Part shown: positions 1 through 5,969 of the stretch, in pieces
How positions within the stretch are numbered: the stretch's first letter is position 1
Layout: each line of letters opens with the position of its first letter
Source: Gemmatimonadota bacterium
GTDB lineage: Bacteria > Gemmatimonadota > Gemmatimonadetes > JACCXV01
DNA: 6,864 bases
Direction: 5' to 3'
NCBI GenBank assembly: GCA_013696835.1
Contig: JACCXV010000264.1
Coordinates: forward strand, 1 to 6,864
Made by a program: the position numbers and the translations under genes
Notes under the pieces: model-generated
What the model saw: only the letters and a program-made list of their open reading frames with translations
Databases searched by the model: none
Told to the model about the DNA's origin: nothing

Positions 1-1117
1 GCGCCAGGCCGTGCTCACGCAGCAACCAGTCGCAGAAGTCGTCCGCCGAGGACGCCGAGGACCCGGCACCCCGGGAATCCAGCACTCCCCGTACGTCGCT
101 GAACAGGTAGAAGGCCCCGTCGGGTGGGCGGTTCGCCACCCCCTCGAGGCCGTCGAGCCCGGCGACTAGGCGGCCGCGTCGACGCTCGAACGCCGAGCGC
201 ATCGACGTGACGGCTCGCCGGCTCGCCTCGCGTTCCGTGAGCGCGGCGAGGGCGGCCGCCTGGCCCACAGAGCTGGCGTTCGAGCTGCAGTGGCTCTGCA
301 CGATCTCCATGGCCTCGATCGCCGCGCGGGGAGCGGCTCCGTAGCCTATCCGCCAGCCGGTCATGGCGTACGTCTTGGAGAACCCGTTCACCGTCACGGT
401 GTGTGCCGCGACCTCGGGGTCCAGGCCGGCGATCGACGGGGCACCGGCTGCCTCAGCGCTGTCGTAGCACAGCGTCTCGTAGATCTCGTCGGACAGGATC
501 CAGAGCCCGTGGGCGACGCAGAACTCGGCGATGCCGGCTAGCTCCTGCTTGTCGTAGACGGCGCCGGTGGGGTTCGAGGGCGAGTTCAGAATGAGGCCCC
601 GCGTCCTGGGCGTGAGGTGCTGGCGCAGGCCCTCCGGGTCGACCTTCCAGCCTCGATCCAGCCCCGTCGTCACGATCACCGGCGTCGCACGCGCGAGGCG
701 CACCATGGGCGGGAAGCTCACCCAGTAGGGCGCCGGGATCAGCACCTCGTCGCCAGGTCCGAAGAGCGCCATGCAGGCGTTGAATAGCACTTGCTTGGCG
801 CCTGCGGAGACGAGCACTTCGTCCGGCGTTCGGCGAATGCCGTTCTCGCGTTCGAGCTTCTCGGCGATGGCCTCCCGCAGGGGAGCCACTCCGGCCGTGG
901 GCGTGTAGCGAGTCTTGCCCTCGGCGATCGCGGCCGCGCCCGCGGCCCGGATGTGCTCGGGCGTGTCGAAGTCCGGCTCCCCCGCGCTGAGCGAGACGAT
1001 GGAGCGTCCCGCGCGCCGCAGCTCAGCGGCCAGCGAGGAGATGCGCAGGGTCTCCGAGCCCGGCACGCCCGCGAGGTTCGGCGACGCCACCGCCGGGGTG
1101 CCCGAGAGCTGCGTCAT
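1..1117 (-). CDS. aspC: Class I PLP-dependent aminotransferase, aspartate aminotransferase-like; 3' end outside window
   Basis: Probably transfers the amino group between aspartate and 2-oxoglutarate in the cytosol, using pyridoxal phosphate. The 372 codons seen carry the fold-type I signature: SAGEPDF at residues 44-50, YWVSFP after the SAGAKQ segment, NPTG at 182-185, DEIY at 210-213, and the Schiff-base lysine K248 in GFSKTYAMTGWRIGY, with R256 as the expected phosphate ligand. From memory the order and wording match the Thermus-type (subgroup I-gamma) enzymes closely. The window ends at EHGLA, so the last 25 or so residues, including the C-terminal substrate-carboxylate arginine, are not visible. 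The ATG overlaps the coaD stop by 4 bases (ATGA), with only a weak GAG upstream, so translation is probably coupled to coaD. The family is certain. Aspartate specificity is inferred, and an aromatic or prephenate aminotransferase remains possible. Confidence 0.9.
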   Translation of the reverse strand, partial: MTQLSGTPAVASPNLAGVPGSETLRISSLAAELRRAGRSIVSLSAGEPDFDTPEHIRAAGAAAIAEGKTRYTPTAGVAPLREAIAEKLERENGIRRTPDEVLVSAGAKQVLFNACMALFGPGDEVLIPAPYWVSFPPMVRLARATPVIVTTGLDRGWKVDPEGLRQHLTPRTRGLILNSPSNPTGAVYDKQELAGIAEFCVAHGLWILSDEIYETLCYDSAEAAGAPSIAGLDPEVAAHTVTVNGFSKTYAMTGWRIGYGAAPRAAIEAMEIVQSHCSSNASSVGQAAALAALTEREASRRAVTSMRSAFERRRGRLVAGLDGLEGVANRPPDGAFYLFSDVRGVLDSRGAGSSASSADDFCDWLLREHGLA

Positions 1118-1620
1118 CCAGCTCGCGCGCGAAACTCGGCTTGCGCGCGAAACTTCTCGCGCAGCGCCCGCTCGACCGCGGGCGGCACGAAGCCCGAGAC
1201 GTCGCCGCCCAGCAGCGCCACCTCGCGGACCAGGCTCGAGCTGAGGAAGGTGTATGCCTCGCCCGGCACCATGAACAGCACCTCCACCGCCGCGGAGAGC
1301 CGGCGGTTCATCAGCGCCATCCCGAACTCGTATTCGAAATCGGACACGACGCGCAGGCCGCGGACGATCACGTTCGCGCCGACCTCCTCGGCGTGCCGCA
1401 CGAGCAGCCCCTCGAATCCGCGCACCTCCACGTCCCGCACGTCGGCCGTTGCCTCCCGCAGGAAGTCGATTCGCTCCTGCTGGCTGAAAAGCGTCTGCTT
1501 GCTCGCCTCCGTGGCCACCGAGACCACCAGGCGATCCACGAGCGAGGAGGCGCGGCGGATCAGGTCGAGGTGCCCGAAGGTCACGGGATCGAACGTTCCG
1601 GGATAGATCGCCGATCGCAC
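1114..1620 (-). CDS. coaD: Phosphopantetheine adenylyltransferase (CoaD)
   Basis: Joins ATP and 4'-phosphopantetheine to form dephospho-CoA, the penultimate step of coenzyme A synthesis, in the cytosol. The 168-residue product begins like E. coli CoaD: YPGTFDPVTFGH at residues 6-17 holds the nucleotidyltransferase T/HxGH motif with H17, K41 sits in the substrate loop, RGLR is at 87-90, FEYE at 95-98, and SSSLVRE at 127-133 is the second nucleotide-binding motif. The start is a GTG at 1620, chosen because it falls exactly at the family N-terminus and has AGAGGG 8 bases upstream; the open frame continues far upstream only as a shadow through rsmD. The gene follows the rsmD stop by 4 bases and overlaps the aminotransferase start by 4. 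It is several residues longer than the usual 160 or so because of a repeated FRA-containing C-terminal tail. Confidence 0.96.
   Translation of the reverse strand: MRSAIYPGTFDPVTFGHLDLIRRASSLVDRLVVSVATEASKQTLFSQQERIDFLREATADVRDVEVRGFEGLLVRHAEEVGANVIVRGLRVVSDFEYEFGMALMNRRLSAAVEVLFMVPGEAYTFLSSSLVREVALLGGDVSGFVPPAVERALREKFRAQAEFRARAG
1125..1154 (-). repeat. 18-base-period duplication in the coaD 3' end
   Basis: The 12-mer agtttcgcgcgc (minus strand) occurs at 1154-1143 and again at 1136-1125, a period of 18 bases or six codons. In the protein it gives the tail residues KFRAQ followed by EFRAR. The period preserves the reading frame. The repeat lies beyond the conserved CoaD core and lengthens the C-terminus. 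Confidence 0.75.
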
Positions 1621-1624
1621 GCGG

Positions 1625-2176
1625 CTAGCCCTCTGCCGGGGTGAAGATCGTGACGCCGACGTTGCCGTAGGTCCTGCGGTCGATGCGAGCCCCCGGGTCG
1701 AGCTCTGCACCAGGCGTCTCCGGAGCGGGGTGCTCCAGCACGGCTGCTGCATATCCGCCTGGATGGCGTCCCAGCCACCGCAGCAGCCCGGGCGCGCCGC
1801 GCTCGTAGGGGGGATCCGCGAACAGGATGAGACGTGCTCCGGGCTCGAGGGCGCGCACGAACGCGTCGGCATCCGAGCGCACGACACGCGCGCCCCCGGA
1901 AGATTCGTGGACGTCGAGCGAGGACAGGTTCGCGCGGATGAGCGCCACAAGCGAGGGGTCCCGCTCCACCCATGTGACGCGCTCCGCACCGCGCGAGAGC
2001 GCCTCGATCCCGAGGCCCCCCGTGCCGGCGTACAGGTCCACGACGCTGGCCCCCACGACCCGAGTCCCGAGGATGTTGAACACCGCCTCCTTCACGCGAT
2101 CTGCAGTCGGGCGCAACTCGCGCGTGCGAACCGACCGGAGCCGGCGCCCACCGAGCGTCCCGGCGATCACGCGCAT
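1625..2176 (-). CDS. rsmD: 16S rRNA (guanine966-N2)-methyltransferase RsmD
   Basis: Methylates N2 of G966 in 16S rRNA using S-adenosylmethionine, acting on small-subunit particles during assembly. The 183-residue product has the family's N-terminal pattern RVIAGTLGGRRL (2-13), RPTADRVKEAVFNIL at 22-36, the SAM-binding loop DLYAGTGGLGIEAL at 47-60, acidic ERD at 71-73 for the SAM ribose, the catalytic DPPY at 121-124, and a C-terminal RRTYGNVGVTIF strand at 167-178. Length is normal for the family. The ATG at 2176 is preferred over an ATG at 2230 because MRVIAGTLGG is where homologues begin and the earlier start would run 47 bases into recJ. Only a weak GAGTGGGG precedes it; with recJ ending 7 bases upstream, re-initiation after recJ is likely. 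Confidence 0.95.
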   Translation of the reverse strand: MRVIAGTLGGRRLRSVRTRELRPTADRVKEAVFNILGTRVVGASVVDLYAGTGGLGIEALSRGAERVTWVERDPSLVALIRANLSSLDVHESSGGARVVRSDADAFVRALEPGARLILFADPPYERGAPGLLRWLGRHPGGYAAAVLEHPAPETPGAELDPGARIDRRTYGNVGVTIFTPAEG

Positions 2177-2183
2177 GCCCCAC

Positions 2184-3890
2184 TCACGGAGTGGACCGGA
2201 AGTCGAGCAGGCGCCCCTGCAGCTCGCCACGCCCAGTGTAGTCGTCCACCTCGAGCGTGAAGGCGATCGCGAGCGGGCCGGCGGCGGGGTTGACGTCCTG
2301 CAGTCGCGCGGCCATGCGAAAGCCGATCGTCTCTAGGGCGTGTCCGTCGCGGCTCACTCGCAGGCGCACGTGATCCTGACCGACGATGCGCGGGTAGCCG
2401 ACCAGCTGCAGCTGCGAGGCGGAGAGCACCGGTCGACCGTTCCCGGGCCCGAAGGGCGCGAAATGCTGCAGCACGTTGTAGAGCTCGGGGAAGCCGTCCA
2501 GCGGACCCAGCTCCAGGTCGATGCGCAGCTCGCGCACGAGCGTCTCGGGCGCCAGCGTGCTCCGCGCGTGCGCCTCGAAGGCGGCGTGGAAGCCGGCGAG
2601 GCGGGAGCCCTCGATGCGCAGCCCCGCGGCCACCGCGTGGCCACCGAACTCGAGCAGGTGATCCGCACACGCGCTCAGCGCGCGATGCAGGTGGAACCCC
2701 TCGATCGAGCGCGCGGAGCCCTTGCCTCTCCCGTCGGGGCCGAGTGCGACGAGAACGACGGGACGGTAGAACTGCTCCACCAGGCGCGAAGCCACGATGC
2801 CCACCACGCCCGGATGCCACTCGGCGGAGGCGAGCACGATGCAGACCTCGTCCGCGGGGTCGAAATCCTTGAGGCGGCTGCGCGCGTCCTCGAGGGTGCG
2901 CCGGTCCGCGTCGCGGCGCGCGTGGTTCTCGCCCTCCAGGACCTGCGCGAGCCGCGCCGCCTCTCCTGCGTCATCGGTCAGCAGGAGCTGCGCCCCGGCG
3001 GTCGCCGCACCCATGCGCCCGACAGCGTTGATGCGCGGCGCGAGGACGAATCCCACGTCGCTCGCCGTGAGCGGCCGGCCGGCGAGCCCGGTCAGGTCCA
3101 GCAGCGCGCGCAGCCCGGGATTCAGCGTGCGCTCGAGCTGGCGCAGCCCGAAGCGCATGAACACCCGGTTCTCGCCGACGGCAGGTGCTACGTCGGCGAT
3201 CGTGCCCAGCGCGACCAGGTCGAGGTAGCGGTAGAGCTCCTTCCGCTCCCTTCCCAGGCGGGCGTAGAGAGCTTCGCACAGCTTGAAGACCACGCCGACG
3301 GCCGCGAGTCCCCGTTCGGGGTAGTCGCAGCCCGGCTGCTTCGGGTCGAGCACCGCCGTCGCGTCGGGCAGTCGGATGCCGGGCTCGTGATGATCCGCCA
3401 CGATCACGTCGATGCCGAGCTCGCGCGCCCGGCGGATCTCCACCAGCGAGCCGATGCCGCAGTCGCAGCAGATCAGGAGCTTGGGCGCGCGCTGCACGAC
3501 CTCGCCCAGGCCCGCCGCGCCCAGGCCGTAGCCGTGCTCGATGCGGTGGGGGATGAACCAGTCCACGCGTCCCCCGCATTCCCGCAGCGCGCGCGTCAGC
3601 AGCACCGCGGATGTGATCCCGTCCACGTCGTAGTCGCCGTACACGAGCACCGGCTCCGCGCGCTCGACGGCGAGGGCGAGCCGCTCGGCCGCTGCGGACA
3701 TGCCGAGCATGCGCTGCGGTGGATGGAGCTGCCCCAGGTGAGGGCGCAGGAAGCGCTTGACGTCTTCGGGATCCGTCAGACCGCGGCGGGCCAGGATCTC
3801 CACGGCCGCGCGCGGCAGCCCGAGTCCCCCCGCGCACGCCGTCACCGCCGCGGTATCGACGGCGGGGCCCTGGATCCAGCGAGTGTTCAC
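2184..3890 (-). CDS. recJ: Single-stranded-DNA-specific exonuclease RecJ
   Basis: Degrades single-stranded DNA 5' to 3' in RecF-pathway recombination, mismatch repair and stalled-fork processing. The 568-residue length is normal. The DHH core shows GDYDVDG at 85-91, DCGIG at 143-147 (motif II with Cys where E. coli has Asn; the Asp is kept), ADHHEPG at 165-171 and DLVALGTIADVAP at 224-236, followed by PRINAVGRMG at 285-294. The DHHA1 domain shows WHPGVVGIVASRL at 358-370, GKGSARSIEGFHLHRAL at 388-404 and FGGHAVAAGL at 415-424. The rest, about 450-568, is the C-terminal OB-like domain. The start is GTG at 3890, the first possible start in this frame after the 3' end of rnpB, and no recognisable Shine-Dalgarno precedes it, so the exact start is uncertain. 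It heads the tight recJ-rsmD-coaD-aminotransferase run and begins about 46 bases past the RNase P RNA. Confidence 0.96.
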   Translation of the reverse strand: MNTRWIQGPAVDTAAVTACAGGLGLPRAAVEILARRGLTDPEDVKRFLRPHLGQLHPPQRMLGMSAAAERLALAVERAEPVLVYGDYDVDGITSAVLLTRALRECGGRVDWFIPHRIEHGYGLGAAGLGEVVQRAPKLLICCDCGIGSLVEIRRARELGIDVIVADHHEPGIRLPDATAVLDPKQPGCDYPERGLAAVGVVFKLCEALYARLGRERKELYRYLDLVALGTIADVAPAVGENRVFMRFGLRQLERTLNPGLRALLDLTGLAGRPLTASDVGFVLAPRINAVGRMGAATAGAQLLLTDDAGEAARLAQVLEGENHARRDADRRTLEDARSRLKDFDPADEVCIVLASAEWHPGVVGIVASRLVEQFYRPVVLVALGPDGRGKGSARSIEGFHLHRALSACADHLLEFGGHAVAAGLRIEGSRLAGFHAAFEAHARSTLAPETLVRELRIDLELGPLDGFPELYNVLQHFAPFGPGNGRPVLSASQLQLVGYPRIVGQDHVRLRVSRDGHALETIGFRMAARLQDVNPAAGPLAIAFTLEVDDYTGRGELQGRLLDFRSTP

Positions 3891-3936
3891 AGGCGGCGGA
3901 GTGCGCGCAGGGGACCGATCCGCGGTGGAGGAAATA

Positions 3937-4355
3937 TCTGGAGGGACGTAAGCCGGGTTCTGTCACCGCGCACCGCGCGGCGGACGGCCATCTCTCTGGG
4001 CGACCTACCCGAGGGTGATAGCGAGGCGGGCCACCTCTCCCCTCCTATTTGGTCTTGCTCCGAGCGGGGTTTACCTGGCCACGGGCGTCGCCGCCCGCGC
4101 GGTGCGCTCTTACCGCACCTTTTCACCCTTGCCGCCCGCGGCGTCACCCCGGGCCGGCCCGCCGTCTCCCGCCTTGACGGCGGAGCGGGTCAGCATCGGA
4201 ACCGCGTGCGGCGGTGTGTTTTCTGTGGCACTGGCCGTCTCTCCCCCGAGACGGGGGGGAGATCCTCTCCTTGACGAAGAGCGCCCTGCCCTGCGGAGCC
4301 CGGACTTTCCTCTGCCGGCGGCGAAGCGCCGGCAGCGGCCGTCGTCCCTCCTGAT
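3937..4355 (-). ncRNA. rnpB: RNase P RNA, bacterial class A
   Basis: Catalytic RNA of RNase P, which cuts the 5' leader from tRNA precursors with the RnpA protein. On the minus strand it contains the universal 5' block GAGGAAAGTCCGGGC (4312-4298), a GGTGAAAAGGTGCGGTAAGAG block (near 4128-4107), GAGCAAGACCAAATAG (4060-4045) and the 3' block ACAGAACCCGGCTTA (3963-3949). All align with E. coli M1 RNA in order and spacing. The ends are set by helix P1: GGAGGGACG at 4351-4343 pairs perfectly with CGTCCCTCC at 3948-3940. The length of about 419 bases fits class A. The L15 region keeps a GGU (4035-4033) that in this class pairs with the tRNA CCA end. No intrinsic terminator follows, and I see no convincing promoter just upstream. 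Termini are good to a few bases. Confidence 0.96.
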
Positions 4356-4384
4356 TGGAAGCGATGACTTCGAAACTGGCATCA

Positions 4385-4416
4385 GCCGTGGCTCGGGCGA
4401 AGCCCTCGGCCACGGC
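4385..4416 (-). other. Stem-loop between the RNase HI gene and rnpB
   Basis: On the minus strand GCCGTGGC (4416-4409) pairs with GCCACGGC (4392-4385), with an inner GGGC/GCCC stem closed by a 3-base loop. It begins 5 bases after the RNase HI stop. The bases after it are not T-rich, so it does not look like an ordinary intrinsic terminator. It may protect the mRNA 3' end, mark an RNase cut site between mRNA and rnpB, or be a degenerate terminator. Confidence 0.55.
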
Positions 4417-4421
4417 GGCGG

Positions 4422-4937
4422 TCACTGTACCCCACCAGTTGGAGGGGAGCCTTCAGGATCCTTGCAAAGCCGTGGCTCGGAAGCCTTCAGGGATCCTTGC
4501 AAAGTCAGGTGCGCGTCGATGGCTTCGTTGGCCAGCTCGTCGGCGCGCTGATTCTGCTCGCGCGGCACGTGGCGGCACTCGAACCCCGCCAGACGCTCGA
4601 TCAGCCGGCGGGACTCCGCGAACAGGACCGCGAGCTCCGGATCCTTCACGCGATAGCGGCCCTGGAGCTGCCGCACCACGAGCTGGCTGTCCAGAAAGGC
4701 GCGCACTCGCGGCGGCGGCGGTGGCCGCGGCCCAGCGGGCTCGTCCTCGAGCGCTGCCCGGAGGCCGAGCAGCAGCGCCTCGTACTCCGCCTGGTTGTTC
4801 GTCCGGCTTCCCACGTAGGCGGAGAGCTCGCGCAGGAGCCGGCCCGTGTCGCCTTCCTCCAGCACCGCTCCCACGCCCGCCGGCCCCGGGTTGCCGCGTG
4901 CCGCGCCGTCGGTGCGCAGCACGATGCGCCTCGTCAA
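4422..4937 (-). CDS. Ribonuclease HI family protein
   Basis: Likely cleaves the RNA strand of RNA:DNA hybrids such as R-loops and lagging-strand primers. All four acidic catalytic residues are present in the type I order: D10 in RTDGAARGNPGPAGVG, E51 in NNQAEYEALLLGL, D83 in FLDSQLVVRQL and D133 in NQRADELANEAID. The basic 'handle' insertion of E. coli RnhA is absent, so this belongs to the shorter RVT_3-type RNases HI. The start is TTG at 4937, preceded by AGGGGAG 6 bases upstream and overlapping the zinc-ribbon stop by 4 bases (TTGA); an ATG at 4991 would reach 58 bases into that gene. The catalytic domain ends near residue 144. Residues 145-171 are a low-complexity tail made by a 3'-end duplication that seems to have removed the original stop. 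Confidence 0.9.
   Translation of the reverse strand: MTRRIVLRTDGAARGNPGPAGVGAVLEEGDTGRLLRELSAYVGSRTNNQAEYEALLLGLRAALEDEPAGPRPPPPPRVRAFLDSQLVVRQLQGRYRVKDPELAVLFAESRRLIERLAGFECRHVPREQNQRADELANEAIDAHLTLQGSLKASEPRLCKDPEGSPPTGGVQ
4448..4504 (-). repeat. Imperfect direct repeat in the RNase HI 3' end (34-base period)
   Basis: Two copies of a 22/23-base unit lie at 4504-4482 and 4469-4448 (minus strand). They are identical except that the first-transcribed copy has GGATCCC and the second GGATCC. They are separated by 12 bases and start 35 and 34 bases apart on the two sides, so they are read in different frames: as TLQGSLKA in the first and LCKDPEGS in the second. The spacer contributes to a 13-mer (4480-4468) that recurs at 4396-4384. 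Confidence 0.85.
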
Positions 4938-5656
4938 ACGGCGCTCCCCTCCGGTTCCGGCACGTAGAGGATGACACCGCAATGCTCGCACGTGTAGGGA
5001 CGATCCTGTCTCCGGATCTCACTGGCAGCCTGCAGGGGCAGCGTCCCGAAGCAGTTTCCGCAGGCGCGACCCCGCAGCGGAAACACCGCGGGCAGCCGGT
5101 TACGGCGGACGATGGTCTCGTACGCCCGCAGCAGCTCGCCGCCGACGCGGCCCGCCAGAATCTGCCGCCGGTCCGTTCGAACGGCGATCTCTTCGCCGAT
5201 CTCGCGCTCCTGCCCGTCGAGCTGTGCGCGCTCCTCCTGCGAAGCCTCGCGGGCGCGCTGGATCTCTCCTTCCAGCTCGGTGGTGCGCGTGCGGAGCCGC
5301 TCGCTCTCGTCGATGATGACGAGCGCGCGATCCTCGGCCGCGCTCACCTTTTCCTTCACGCCCTTGATCTCGCTGAGCAGGGTGGAGTATTCGCGGTTCG
5401 TCGTGACCGACTCCAGCTGCCCCTGGTAGCGCCGCGCGCGATCCTCCTGCGCGCTGATCTCGCTCTCCCGCGCCCGCTCCTCGAGCACCAGACCCTTCAG
5501 CCGCTCGCGCACCCCCTCCGCTTCCGTGAGAAGCTGTCGTTCGTCCCGCTGGAGCTCGGCCCGGCGCACAGGGATGGCTGCGCTGCGCGAGCGCAGGTCC
5601 CGCAGCTCGGCGTCGATCTCCTGGAGCTGCAGCAGCACCTGCACGTCTTCAAGCAT
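4934..5656 (-). CDS. Coiled-coil protein with C-terminal C4 zinc ribbon (COG1579 / zf-RING_7 family)
   Basis: The 240-residue protein has two parts. Residues 1-180 are almost entirely charged heptad-like sequence, predicted to form a long helical hairpin, with the conserved segment TTNREYSTLLSEI at 85-97. The C-terminus carries two CxxC pairs, C199/C202 and C223/C226, separated by 20 residues, forming a C4 zinc ribbon. This matches the family of Helicobacter HP0958 and Chlamydia CT398, whose members are linked to nucleic-acid binding and, in some species, to flagellar or sigma-54 regulation. The role in this organism is unknown, and pairing with an RNase HI suggests nucleic-acid work. The ATG has AAGGAG 7 bases upstream, the best ribosome site of this operon. 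Its stop overlaps the RNase HI TTG by 4 bases. An intrinsic terminator lies just upstream in the leader. Confidence 0.9.
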   Translation of the reverse strand: MLEDVQVLLQLQEIDAELRDLRSRSAAIPVRRAELQRDERQLLTEAEGVRERLKGLVLEERARESEISAQEDRARRYQGQLESVTTNREYSTLLSEIKGVKEKVSAAEDRALVIIDESERLRTRTTELEGEIQRAREASQEERAQLDGQEREIGEEIAVRTDRRQILAGRVGGELLRAYETIVRRNRLPAVFPLRGRACGNCFGTLPLQAASEIRRQDRPYTCEHCGVILYVPEPEGSAV

Positions 5657-5679
5657 GGCTCGACTCCTTCCCGCGAACG

Positions 5680-5706
5680 AAAAAAGTGCGCCTGGAAGAG
5701 GCGCAC
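5680..5706 (-). terminator. Intrinsic terminator between tRNA-Val and the zinc-ribbon gene
   Basis: On the minus strand an 8-bp perfect stem, GTGCGCCT (5706-5699) with AGGCGCAC (5693-5686), encloses a 5-base loop and is followed at once by six T (5685-5680). It would end the tRNA-Val transcript about 120 bases past the CCA. Its T-run stops 10 bases before the AAGGAG site of the zinc-ribbon gene, which leaves no obvious room for a separate promoter and makes it a possible attenuator as well. Confidence 0.88.
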
Positions 5707-5825
5707 CCGGTACGAGTCAGGCGTCGTCGCGATCGCAGGGCACGGCGAAAAGGATCGATGGGCATGCTCCCCGTTCGAATCGATCGTCCATGCCGGCCAT
5801 CCGCTGCCGCCGGCACGGCAGAAGG

Positions 5826-5902
<77 letters not shown>

Positions 5903-5911
5903 GTTGAATCG

Positions 5912-5941
5912 AATCTACCAACACCCTCGGCATCGTGTCAA
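5912..5941 (-). promoter_or_regulatory. Sigma70-type promoter of tRNA-Val
   Basis: A perfect -35 TTGACA (5941-5936) is followed after 18 bases by TAGATT (5917-5912), which matches four of six -10 consensus bases. The -10 box ends 9 bases before the tRNA 5' end, so transcription would begin only a few bases upstream of the mature tRNA. It lies in the gap after the reductase gene, as expected for an independent tRNA promoter. Confidence 0.8.
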
Positions 5942-5962
5942 AAACGCGCTCGGTCCGGCGCA
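5940..5962 (-). terminator. Weak possible terminator after the reductase gene
   Basis: TGCGC (5962-5958) can pair with GCGCG (5949-5945), including one G-U pair, around an 8-base loop, followed by five T (5944-5940). The stem is short, and the T-run shares two bases with the -35 box of the tRNA promoter. It may end the reductase transcript 8 bases past its stop codon, but the fold is weak. Confidence 0.3.
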
Positions 5963-5969
5963 CCTCGCC

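Noticed and set aside
1621..1989. Upstream extension of the coaD frame to an ATG at 1989
   Set aside because: It would add 123 residues lying wholly over rsmD; CoaD homologues begin at the GTG, which has a good ribosome site.
3516..3518. Cys-rich RecJ motif II (CCDCGIG) as a sign of inactivity
   Set aside because: The metal-binding Asp is kept, and the residue after it varies among active RecJ proteins.
3930..3970. GTGACA/GATATT at the 3' end of rnpB as a recJ promoter
   Set aside because: The spacing is about 22 bases, and both elements are part of conserved RNase P RNA structure.
2340..4274. Long plus-strand open frame of 644 codons opposite recJ and rnpB
   Set aside because: It is the antisense shadow of a GC-rich gene: no recognisable domain, His/Arg/Gln-rich composition, and it runs into the RNase P RNA. 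RecJ on the other strand has every family motif.
3887..4425. Several short open frames on both strands within 3890-4420
   Set aside because: They lie inside the RNase P RNA, which is supported by all its conserved blocks and the P1 pairing.
4422..4465. TACAGT near the RNase HI stop as a -10 box for rnpB
   Set aside because: No -35-like hexamer lies at 16-18 bases, and the distance to the rnpB 5' end is too great for its main promoter.
4384..4504. Repeats as a CRISPR array or mobile-element ends
   Set aside because: There are only two or three imperfect short copies, partly inside a gene, without regular spacers, terminal inverted repeats or a transposase; local duplication explains them.
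4938..4991. ATG at 4991 as RNase HI start
   Set aside because: It overlaps the zinc-ribbon cysteine region, adds no family sequence, and lacks the ribosome site found before the TTG at 4937.
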